This document shows, piece after piece, positions 17,820 to 25,158 of a stretch of DNA of 64,000 nucleotides. Source of the DNA: Marinobacterium marinum (lineage in GTDB: Bacteria > Pseudomonadota > Gammaproteobacteria > Pseudomonadales > Balneatricaceae); NCBI RefSeq assembly GCF_013868415.1, contig NZ_JACEMT010000052.1, positions 62,001-126,000 of the forward strand, given 5' to 3'. How positions within the stretch are numbered: position 1 is the first letter of the stretch; the number at the start of each line of letters is the position of its first letter. The translations under genes and the position numbers were made by a program. The notes beneath the pieces were generated by a model. It had not been told where the DNA came from. It made no database searches and saw only the letters and a program-made list of their open reading frames with translations.

Positions 17820-19370
17820 ATGATGATGCTGACCCCTGAAAGGATGGCGCCACTGAAGGCCCGCCGTCTGGGCATCGATACCCACCACGAGCCCACACTG
17901 TATTTACCGGCAAACAGTCATGTCTGTCGTTCCGAAGGGTTCGAGAGCCTCTCCCGAGTTCTGATTACGACCCACCAGGGGCAGCACCTGATCGCGTCAC
18001 TGAACATTGTCACCGGTGTCCTGCTGGCCGATGATGAAGTGGGCTTTTCCGAATCCGCCTGGCAACGGCTTCAGCTGCACCCGGAAGACCCCATCTGGCT
18101 GTCGCACCCCAAACCCGTTCAATCCCTGTCCCATGTCCGCGCCAAGGTCTATGGCCATGAACTGGACGATCTGCAGTTTCAAAGCATTATCAACGATATC
18201 GTGGACGGGCGTTATGCCGATGTTCATCTGGCCGCCTTCATTACCGCTTGCGGCGATGACAGCCTGACCGACCGTGAAATCACCTCGCTGACCCAGGCGA
18301 TGGTCAAGTCCGGCAGTACGCTGGACTGGCGCTTGCCTCTGGTAGTGGACAAGCATTGTGTCGGCGGTCTGCCCGGCAACCGCACCACCCCCATTGTGGT
18401 GTCCATTCTGGCAGCCTGCGGCCTGACCGTACCCAAAACCTCCTCACGCGCCATCACTTCTCCGGCCGGCACCGCGGACACCATGGAAACCCTTACCGAG
18501 GTCAGCCTGAGCCTGGAACAGATGCGCGAAGTCGTCGGCAGCGAAGGCGGTTGTCTCGCCTGGGGTGGTGCCATGCGCCTGAGCCCTGCGGACGATCTGC
18601 TGATTCAGGTGGAGAGGGCGCTGGATATCGACAGTGAGGGTCAGCTGATTGCATCGGTACTCTCGAAAAAGATTGCCGCCGGCGCCACCCATGTACTGAT
18701 CGACATCCCGGTGGGACCAACGGCGAAGGTACGCAGCCAGGATGCGGCCGATCGACTGGCCGACAGCTTCCGCGCCGTCGCCGACAATCTGGGGCTGAAA
18801 CTGCAGGTCCTGTTTACCGATGGCAGCCAGCCGGTCGGGCGCGGCATTGGTCCGGCACTGGAGGCGCACGACCTGCTGGCCGTGTTGCAAAACCTGCCCA
18901 CCGCCCCTCTGGATCTGAAACAGCGTGCCGAACAGGTTGCCGGAGCAATGCTGGCCATGGTGCGAGAAATCAGTTTGGAAGACGCTCAGGCGTTGGCGGA
19001 AGAAACGCTGTGCAGTGGCGCGGCCTGGGCCAAGTTCCGTGCCATTTGTGAAGCTCAGGGCGGCCTGCGTCACCCACCCGTAGCTCCCTATCGTTATGCA
19101 CTGGTAGCCGAGCGCAGGGGCCGTGTCAGTACCATCGACAATCGTATTCTGGCCAAAATCGCCAAGCTGGCCGGTGCCCCGGCCGACCCGGCCGCCGGGG
19201 TCGAAATTCCCGTCAAGCTGGGGGATGAAGTGGAGTGCCAGGATATCCTGCTGATGATCCATGCCGAAAATGCCGGGGAACTGAATTACGCCGTGGAATA
19301 TCTCAATGATCACACCCAAGTGATCCAGCTGGAAAGCGACACCCAAGGAGAACAGGTATCACCATGCTGA
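17820..19370 (+). CDS. AMP phosphorylase / thymidine phosphorylase-family protein
   Basis: A 516-residue protein of the archaeal-type AMP phosphorylase group (DeoA family). The plan is an N-terminal beta domain (about 1-95), then the phosphorylase core with FQSIINDIVDGRYADVHLAAF, VDKHCVGGLPGNRTTPIVVSI and SRAITSPAGTADTMETLTEV, and a C-terminal domain near 430-516 with YAVEYLNDHTQ. AMP phosphorylase releases the base and forms ribose 1,5-bisphosphate; a plain thymidine phosphorylase is shorter (about 440). AAAGGAG sits 8 bases before the ATG. The stop overlaps the next gene, a PRPP-synthetase-like protein, by 7 bases, which suggests a shared nucleotide salvage route. Substrate is inferred. Confidence 0.8.
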   Translation: MMMLTPERMAPLKARRLGIDTHHEPTLYLPANSHVCRSEGFESLSRVLITTHQGQHLIASLNIVTGVLLADDEVGFSESAWQRLQLHPEDPIWLSHPKPVQSLSHVRAKVYGHELDDLQFQSIINDIVDGRYADVHLAAFITACGDDSLTDREITSLTQAMVKSGSTLDWRLPLVVDKHCVGGLPGNRTTPIVVSILAACGLTVPKTSSRAITSPAGTADTMETLTEVSLSLEQMREVVGSEGGCLAWGGAMRLSPADDLLIQVERALDIDSEGQLIASVLSKKIAAGATHVLIDIPVGPTAKVRSQDAADRLADSFRAVADNLGLKLQVLFTDGSQPVGRGIGPALEAHDLLAVLQNLPTAPLDLKQRAEQVAGAMLAMVREISLEDAQALAEETLCSGAAWAKFRAICEAQGGLRHPPVAPYRYALVAERRGRVSTIDNRILAKIAKLAGAPADPAAGVEIPVKLGDEVECQDILLMIHAENAGELNYAVEYLNDHTQVIQLESDTQGEQVSPC

Positions 19371-20260
19371 TTTTCAACCCCGATTCCGATCCCGCGCTGG
19401 CAGCTCAACTGACCAGCCTGCTTGATGCGCAGGCCGGCCTCCTAGAGCAGCGGCGCTTCCCCGATGGCGAGAGCTACCTGCGCGTCCATTCCGACTGTAC
19501 CGATCAGGATTGCGTGATTCTGTGTAACCTTTTCCACCCGGACAAGCGTATTTTGCCCCTGCTGTTTCTGGCCGACACACTGCGCGAATGTGGTGCTCGC
19601 AGCGTCGGTCTGGTCACGCCCTATCTGGCCTATATGCGCCAGGACAAGCGCTTCAAGCCTGGCGAGTGTGTCAGCTCTCGCCCCTTTGCCCGCCTGCTGT
19701 CCAGCGCCTTCGATTACCTGATCACCATGGACCCGCATCTGCATCGCTACCATTCACTGGACGATATCTACAGTATTCCCTCTCGTGTGGTACAGGCGGC
19801 TCCGCTGATTGCACACTGGATCCAGGAAAATATCAGCGCGCCCCTGCTGATCGGCCCCGACAGTGAAAGCGAACAGTGGGTCGCCCAGGTTGCCCATCTG
19901 GCCGAGGCCCCCTTTCAGATCCTGCAAAAGGAACGGCACGGTGACTACGATGTCAGCGTCTCCCTGCCGGATCTGGACAGCGCCACACAACATACACCGG
20001 TACTGGTAGACGACATCATTTCCAGCGGTCGTACCATGCTGGAGACCATTGCCCATTTACAGGCCGCCGGATTGCCAAAAGCCACGGCCATCGGCGTACA
20101 CGGCATTTTTGCCGGCAACGCCTACGAGCAGCTGACCAAGGTGGCCGATGTCGTGACCACCGACTGCATTCCGCACCTGAGTAATCAGATCGACATCGCC
20201 GCGCCGCTGGCCGCTGCCGTACGTGAACTGCTGGCCGAGACGGTGACACCGCCGAACTGA
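19364..20260 (+). CDS. Divergent ribose-phosphate pyrophosphokinase-like protein
   Basis: A 298-residue member of the PRPP synthetase family. It keeps the overall order of motifs: RRFPDGESYLRV, PYLAYMRQDKRFKPGE (canonical enzymes have PYFGYARQDRK), KERHGDYDVSV for the flexible loop, and the PRPP-binding loop VLVDDIISSGRTMLE. The usual DLHAxQIQGFF segment is replaced by MDPHLHRYHSLDDIY and the usual PDAGG by GPDSESEQW, so it is not the housekeeping Prs. It overlaps the phosphorylase gene by 7 bases. It may make PRPP from ribose phosphates released by that enzyme; this is inference. Confidence 0.78.
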   Translation: MLIFNPDSDPALAAQLTSLLDAQAGLLEQRRFPDGESYLRVHSDCTDQDCVILCNLFHPDKRILPLLFLADTLRECGARSVGLVTPYLAYMRQDKRFKPGECVSSRPFARLLSSAFDYLITMDPHLHRYHSLDDIYSIPSRVVQAAPLIAHWIQENISAPLLIGPDSESEQWVAQVAHLAEAPFQILQKERHGDYDVSVSLPDLDSATQHTPVLVDDIISSGRTMLETIAHLQAAGLPKATAIGVHGIFAGNAYEQLTKVADVVTTDCIPHLSNQIDIAAPLAAAVRELLAETVTPPN

Positions 20261-20272
20261 GTCTGACGGCTA

Positions 20273-20298
20273 ACGGAGCGCCCGGCACGGCGCTCCGT
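20273..20298 (+). terminator. Perfect hairpin after the PRPP-synthetase-like gene
   Basis: ACGGAGCGCC and GGCGCTCCGT form a 10-bp perfect stem with a 6-base loop, 13 bases after the stop. There is no U tract. Confidence 0.5.
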
Positions 20299-20316
20299 CC
20301 CTGACGCCCCAGCGAT

Positions 20317-20346
20317 GTATAATCGCCCTACGTATAATCGCCCTAC
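20317..20346 (+). repeat. Tandem 15-bp repeat carrying TATAAT, upstream of nfsA
   Basis: The unit GTATAATCGCCCTAC occurs twice in exact tandem (20317-20331 and 20332-20346). Each copy contains a perfect -10 hexamer TATAAT (20318 and 20333). It lies 23 bases before the nfsA start. No strong -35 is seen at the right distance for either. Confidence 0.8.
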
Positions 20347-20368
20347 GCTCATTATTTTGGAGAATCTC

Positions 20369-21106
20369 ATGAACCCGACGATCGATTTGCTGAACGCGCA
20401 TCGCTCCATCCGTAAATTCACTGCAACGCCGATCGATCAGGCCACCGTGGACACGCTGGTCAAGGCGGGACAGGCAGCCGCCACATCCAGCTTCATTCAG
20501 GCCTGCACCGTCATTCAGGTCAGTTCGGGAGAACGCCGCGACGCGCTGGCAGAAATGGCGGGCAACCAGAAGTACGTTGCCAGCGCTCCCGTATTTCTGG
20601 TGTTCTGCGCCGACATGAAACGCCATCAGCTGGCCTGTGACATGCATGATGCCGAAATGCAGACCGGCTTTACCGAACAGTTTCTCACCGCCTCCCTCGA
20701 CTGTGCCCTGTTTGCCCAGAATGTCATGATTGCGGCCGAATCACTGGGGTTGGGCGGCGTCTACATCGGCGGGTTGCGCAATCAGATTGCTGCCGTATCC
20801 GAGCTGCTGGAATTGCCGGAACTGGTTTATCCCGTCTTCGGCCTTTGCCTCGGTCACCCGGACCAGAACCCCGAAACCAAACCACGCCTGCCTCTGGAGG
20901 TAGTCCTCAAGCAGGATCGCTATGACGACAGCCAGGATGCCGAACACATCGCCGCCTACGACAAGAATGTACGCGAGTATTACCGCACACGCACCGGCGG
21001 TAACAAGGAGATGAGCTGGAGCGAACAGATCTCCGGCATGCTGGTCAAGGAAGCTCGCCCACACATGCTGCCTTTCCTGCATAAGCAGGGCTTCATCAAG
21101 CGCTGA
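20369..21106 (+). CDS. nfsA: Oxygen-insensitive NADPH nitroreductase NfsA
   Basis: NfsA is a flavin (FMN) dimeric reductase acting on nitro compounds and quinones with NADPH. The 245-residue protein matches E. coli NfsA along its length: NAHRSIRKFTATPI at the start, TSSFIQACTVIQV, ESLGLGGVYIGGLRN (about residue 130), VFGLCLGHPDQNP and YYRTRTGGNKEMSWSEQI near the end. The ATG at 20369 has GGAG 8 bases upstream. A duplicated -10-like element lies in the leader. Confidence 0.93.
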   Translation: MNPTIDLLNAHRSIRKFTATPIDQATVDTLVKAGQAAATSSFIQACTVIQVSSGERRDALAEMAGNQKYVASAPVFLVFCADMKRHQLACDMHDAEMQTGFTEQFLTASLDCALFAQNVMIAAESLGLGGVYIGGLRNQIAAVSELLELPELVYPVFGLCLGHPDQNPETKPRLPLEVVLKQDRYDDSQDAEHIAAYDKNVREYYRTRTGGNKEMSWSEQISGMLVKEARPHMLPFLHKQGFIKR

Positions 21107-21147
21107 ACCATGCAGAGCCGGTAACGCTCAACTATGCTGAACGGCAG

Positions 21148-21169
21148 GCACCCGAATTCTGTCGGGTGC
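21148..21169 (+). terminator. Hairpin after nfsA
   Basis: GCACCCGA and TCGGGTGC form an 8-bp perfect stem with a 6-base loop between nfsA and the next gene. No U tract follows. Confidence 0.45.
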
Positions 21170-21201
21170 TGTCTGTACTGTTCCGGCAAGAGGAGTGCAC
21201 C

Positions 21202-21525
21202 ATGTCAGACCATCACATTGCCGACCTGCTGGAGCGCCTGGAGCAACACGCCTGCCAGCATGCTCGACAACAGACCCTCAGCGTATCGATTGACCGTGAC
21301 GACATGGTCCGTCTGCAGGCACTGGCCGAAACCTATGGCATGGACATTGCTGTGCTGACCCCGGTACTGCTGCACACCATCCTGACCGATATCGAGGCGC
21401 GCATGCCCTACAAGCCGGGTTCCCGCATCATCCGTATCGAGGATGGCGACCCCGTCTACGAAGATGTCGGCCCCATGCCCCGCTACCTGGAGGCCAAACG
21501 CAAGCACGAAAAGGCATACGCGTGA
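21202..21525 (+). CDS. Conserved-looking small protein of unknown function
   Basis: A 107-residue soluble protein that I do not recognise. The first half is a helical, charged segment (ADLLERLEQHACQHARQQTLSVSIDRDD); the middle holds a helix with LAETYGMDIAVLTPVLLHTILTDIEARMP, and the C-terminal part has RIIRIEDGDPVYEDVGPMPRYL. There is no signal peptide or membrane segment. AGGAG precedes the ATG at 21202, and codon use resembles its neighbours, so it is probably a real gene. Confidence 0.7.
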   Translation: MSDHHIADLLERLEQHACQHARQQTLSVSIDRDDMVRLQALAETYGMDIAVLTPVLLHTILTDIEARMPYKPGSRIIRIEDGDPVYEDVGPMPRYLEAKRKHEKAYA

Positions 21526-21583
21526 CTTGCCTGTAACCGGCACCTGGCCCACAATCGTTACCCTGCAACATCAGGAGTTCATT

Positions 21584-22606
21584 GTGAGCCAGGCACCTAT
21601 TCAATCCGTTCCCACCAACATCATCACCGGCTTTCTCGGCACAGGCAAAACCACCGCCATCAACCATCTGCTCGAGCACAAGCCCGACGCTGAACGCTGG
21701 GCAGTGCTGGTCAATGAGTTCGGTCAGGTCGGAATCGACGGGAGCCTGATCAGGGAGCAGGATGGCATCGAGGTGAAGGAGCTGGCCGGCGGCTGCCTCT
21801 GCTGTGCGCTGGGACCCAGCCTGCCGATAACGCTGGCCACTCTGCTGCGCCGCTTCCGTCCCGACCGCCTGCTGATCGAGCCTACCGGCCTGGGCCATCC
21901 GGCACGCATCATCGACACCCTGCAGAACGAAACCTTTCGCCAGGTACTGGATCTGCGCAGCATCATCTGCCTGCTTGATCCCATGGTACTGCACCAGCCT
22001 GAAGTCTTGCGTCAACCCGGTTTTATAGACCAGCTCAATCTTGCGGACCTGATCGTACTCAACCGCATCGACCTTGCCGGAAAAGACGAGATTGCCGAAG
22101 CCACACGTCTCTCGACCAACCTGTTTCCGCCCAAGCTGGCGATCCACGCAACCACCCGGGGACAACTGGCTCCTGAGTGGCTTGATCTGAGCCACCTGCC
22201 ACAACGCAAGGCCCGTTATCCACACTCCCACACCGCTTCATCGAGCCGCAACAGCCTGGCCCCCGTCCCCCGACAAGAGATGCCTGAACCCGGCAGGCCC
22301 CGGGCACAAGTCGGCAAACAAGACGGCTATTACAGCTACGGCTGGATCTTCGCCGCCGACGATGCCTTCGAGTGGCAAGCGGTGCAGGAGTATCTGGATG
22401 GTTTGGACGGCATCACGCGTCTCAAAGCCGTGCTGAAAATCGGCCATGCCTGGGTCAGCTACAACCGCAACGACAGCTATCCGGCAACAGTCGGTGAATC
22501 CGCTTGGCGGCGTGATTCACGACTGGAAATTCTGAGTACCCAGGCACTGAACCAGGATCAGATTGAAACCGGGCTGCTGACCTGTCTTAAAGCGCTTCAG
22601 CCTTGA
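21584..22606 (+). CDS. yeiR: CobW/YeiR-type zinc-handling GTPase
   Basis: A 340-residue G3E-family GTPase related to E. coli YeiR, thought to be a metal (zinc) chaperone. Motifs are the P-loop ITGFLGTGKTT (about residue 14), the metal-binding GGCLCCALG (CxCC, about 72), LLIEPTGLGHP and the base-specificity LNRIDLAG (NRID, in place of NKxD). A Ser/Pro/His-rich linker (about 205-245) precedes the C-terminal CobW domain with YGWIFAADDAFEW. The GTG at 21584 has AGGAG 6 bases before it; upstream in-frame sequence is not conserved in style. Its 3' end overlaps the convergent DMT gene by 20 bases. Confidence 0.85.
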   Translation: MSQAPIQSVPTNIITGFLGTGKTTAINHLLEHKPDAERWAVLVNEFGQVGIDGSLIREQDGIEVKELAGGCLCCALGPSLPITLATLLRRFRPDRLLIEPTGLGHPARIIDTLQNETFRQVLDLRSIICLLDPMVLHQPEVLRQPGFIDQLNLADLIVLNRIDLAGKDEIAEATRLSTNLFPPKLAIHATTRGQLAPEWLDLSHLPQRKARYPHSHTASSSRNSLAPVPRQEMPEPGRPRAQVGKQDGYYSYGWIFAADDAFEWQAVQEYLDGLDGITRLKAVLKIGHAWVSYNRNDSYPATVGESAWRRDSRLEILSTQALNQDQIETGLLTCLKALQP

Positions 22607-23474
22607 GCGCAACCCTTGGCCGCCGGGTACGAAACTGCACCAGACTGACGCCGGTCAGCACCAGAATACCACCGACATAATGGGGGATGCCCAACTGCTC
22701 ATCCAGCAAAATCGAGGCCAGTATGGCAGTAAAAACCGGCATCAGATTCATGAAAATGGCCGTGCGTTCGGTGCCCAACAGAGCGACAGCCCGCATCCAG
22801 GCCCAGGGAGCCAGAATCGAGGCACCGATAGCCGCGTACACGATGAGCGGCAGCGATGCCTGACTGATACTGATACTGCTGGCAAAGAGCAGCAAAGGTG
22901 AGAGCAGCACGACGGCGATCAGTACCTGTATGTACAACATGTCCCAGGTCGGCAAGGGCAGCGACCAGCGCTTGAGCAAGACGCCATAAAGAGCGTAAAC
23001 CAGGGCCGCCAGCAACAACAGCAGATCCCCGGGCACAACCGAAGTTGAAAGGCTTGCCAAATTGCCCTGACTGATCATGAACAGCAAGCCACCAAAAGAG
23101 ATAAAGGCCCCCAGCAATGCCAGCCGAGACAGCCTGGCCCCCAGTAAAGGCACCGCCAGAAGCAGGCTGATGACCGGCACCAGCGATGTAATCAGTGCCA
23201 TATTCGTGGCACTGGTCGTTGCCGCAGCAAAATAGGCCAGACTCTGGTTAAGCACCATCCCAAGACTGGCCAATACCGTCAGTTTGCCAAGAAATGGCCG
23301 GATCCTGGCGCGGCGCCGCCAGACTCCTGGCAACAGTACCGGCGTCAAAACCAGAAGCGCAAAGGCCCAGCGGTAAAAGGAAATAGCTTCCGGTGCAATC
23401 ACATCAGCGGAAAGTTTGTTAACCAGACTATTGCCAGCCCAAATGGCTACGGCCAACAACGGGAACAGATACAC
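22587..23474 (-). CDS. DMT (EamA) family transporter
   Basis: A 295-residue inner-membrane protein with about ten hydrophobic segments in two EamA repeats. It begins LFPLLAVAIWAGNSLVNKL, typical of the drug/metabolite transporter family, with FYRWAFALLVL in the first repeat. The GTG at 23474 is supported by GAGGAG 7 bases upstream. It is divergent from an AraC-type regulator, which probably controls it. The substrate cannot be told from sequence. Confidence 0.85.
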   Translation of the reverse strand: MYLFPLLAVAIWAGNSLVNKLSADVIAPEAISFYRWAFALLVLTPVLLPGVWRRRARIRPFLGKLTVLASLGMVLNQSLAYFAAATTSATNMALITSLVPVISLLLAVPLLGARLSRLALLGAFISFGGLLFMISQGNLASLSTSVVPGDLLLLLAALVYALYGVLLKRWSLPLPTWDMLYIQVLIAVVLLSPLLLFASSISISQASLPLIVYAAIGASILAPWAWMRAVALLGTERTAIFMNLMPVFTAILASILLDEQLGIPHYVGGILVLTGVSLVQFRTRRPRVALKAEAL

Positions 23475-23556
23475 AACGGAACTCCTCAGCACTGCGCGCA
23501 AGGCCTAAGATGGCGAACGGAATTTGAGCGATATGAGGCAGATTGTGGCATGTCTC

Positions 23557-23569
23557 ATGTATTATACAT
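23557..23569. promoter_or_regulatory. Palindrome between DMT and AraC genes
   Basis: ATGTAT-T-ATACAT is a perfect 6-1-6 palindrome midway in the divergent gap. It also contains -10-like sequence. It could be the binding site of the AraC regulator or a core promoter. Confidence 0.4.
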
Positions 23570-23612
23570 ATTGCCTATCAGACAGAATCAATCCGCGTTC
23601 GGACATTCACCC

Positions 23613-24419
23613 ATGAGCAATATCTACCAGCCGCCCGCACGGCACCCTGGAGATGGCCGCCAGGTTTTCTTTTACTACCAGCAGTTTTCACCCGACACGC
23701 TGACCCCCATGCACAGTCATGAGTGGGGACAGTTGCAGCTGAGCCGTGGCGGCCTGATGGAGCTGGAAGCTCAGGGACAGCGATTCATGTCGCTGTCGCA
23801 GTGTGGCATCTGGATTCCGCCGGGGGTAAGGCACGAGGGTTACATGCGCCGCTGCGTGCAGTACAGCTCGATGAATGTGCCGCTCGAACGAGCAGCCACA
23901 CTGCCAAACCATATCTGCCTGCTGGAATTGAGCCCGATCAGCGAAACCATTTTGACGGACTTGCGTCTCAGGGGAATTGAGCTGGCACAGACGCCTGCGG
24001 ACGAAAGGCTGCTGGCCGTATTACTGGACCAGCTGAGCCAGTCTCGCGAGGTACAACCATTTTTACCCGTGACGGATCACCCCATGCTGCAGGCCATTAC
24101 CACCGAATTGGAGATTTTGCCCGAGGGTGGGCGCAGTTTTTCGGCCTGGGCTGACACGCTCGGCACCACCGAGCGTACCCTGGCGCGCATATGCCTGGCA
24201 CAACTCGGGATGAATTATACCGAGTGGCGACAACGCCACCGATTTATTCATGGCCTGCAACTGCTGCGCCAGGATATTTCGGTAAAAGAGGTAGCCCTGA
24301 CACTGGGATACCATCAGACTTCCCCCTTTATCAGCCTGTTCCGAAAATATGCCGGTTGCACGCCCCAGGCGTACCGGCAACAACTGGCACAAGGAACAGC
24401 GGCCGCTTTACCCCGGTAG
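23613..24419 (+). CDS. AraC-family transcriptional regulator
   Basis: A 268-residue regulator. The N-terminus is a cupin-like sensor domain with HSHEWGQLQLSRGGLMEL and WIPPGVRHEG (histidines of the usual cupin pattern). The C-terminus has the AraC double helix-turn-helix: FSAWADTLGTTERTLARICLAQLG, then VALTLGYHQTSPFISLFRKYAGCTP (about 215-250). The ATG at 23613 fits the domain start; an upstream ATG at 23550 lies within the palindromic control region. It is divergent from the DMT exporter and is its likely regulator. Confidence 0.87.
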   Translation: MSNIYQPPARHPGDGRQVFFYYQQFSPDTLTPMHSHEWGQLQLSRGGLMELEAQGQRFMSLSQCGIWIPPGVRHEGYMRRCVQYSSMNVPLERAATLPNHICLLELSPISETILTDLRLRGIELAQTPADERLLAVLLDQLSQSREVQPFLPVTDHPMLQAITTELEILPEGGRSFSAWADTLGTTERTLARICLAQLGMNYTEWRQRHRFIHGLQLLRQDISVKEVALTLGYHQTSPFISLFRKYAGCTPQAYRQQLAQGTAAALPR

Positions 24420-24516
24420 GGGTACTACGGCATCGGCCAGCTATTCCAGACACGCTTTCTACAGCATCAAGGGCTGCGATAGGGTAACCTGCCCCCAATG
24501 ATTCAGAGGTGGTAAC

Positions 24517-25101
24517 GTGAAACAACTATGCGGCATAATTTTCGATTTGGACGGCACTCTGGTGTCCTCGTCTTTGGACTTTGCAGCCATCAAACGGGAA
24601 ATTGGCTGCCCACCCGGGGTCGATGTGCTGACGTTCCTGTCCTCCTTGCCGACCGAACAACAGGATGAAGCCCTGGCCGTCATTCACCATCATGAGCAGC
24701 AGGACGCGCTGCACTCTGACTGGATGCCGGGAGCCCGCGCCTTCGTGGATACCTGCCTTGAACGCCAGATTCCCATGGCAATTGTGACACGCAACTCCTG
24801 CCACACTTCACGCCTGAAAATCGAGCGAAACGCCATCCCCATCGACCGAGTCATGACGCGAGAGAACTCGGCACCCAAGCCGGACCCTGCAGCCCTGCTG
24901 GAGATCGCCAATGACTTTGCATTGCCGACACACAAGGTATTGATGGTGGGTGACTACCGATATGACCTTGAAGCCGGCCGGAATGCCAACATGCAGTCCT
25001 GCCTGGTGAACTACACAACGCTGCCCGACTACTCTCATCTGGCCGATTACGCCTTTCCTGACTTTCAAGCGCTGCACGCGGCCATGTTTGGCCGCCAGTA
25101 G
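24517..25101 (+). CDS. HAD-superfamily hydrolase
   Basis: A 194-residue phosphatase-like protein. Haloacid dehalogenase motifs are all present: IIFDLDGTLV (motif I, nucleophile Asp about residue 10), VTRNS (motif II), KPDPAALL (motif III lysine) and VGDYRYDLEAGRN (motif IV acidic pair). The cap is small and helical. The start is GTG at 24517 with GAGGTGG upstream. It resembles phosphoglycolate-phosphatase-type HADs, but the substrate is open. Confidence 0.87.
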   Translation: MKQLCGIIFDLDGTLVSSSLDFAAIKREIGCPPGVDVLTFLSSLPTEQQDEALAVIHHHEQQDALHSDWMPGARAFVDTCLERQIPMAIVTRNSCHTSRLKIERNAIPIDRVMTRENSAPKPDPAALLEIANDFALPTHKVLMVGDYRYDLEAGRNANMQSCLVNYTTLPDYSHLADYAFPDFQALHAAMFGRQ

Positions 25102-25158
25102 ATGGGCTCCATCAGGCCCACGCGCCCGAAGGCACGTTCAGACCTGCCGACAGGGCGA

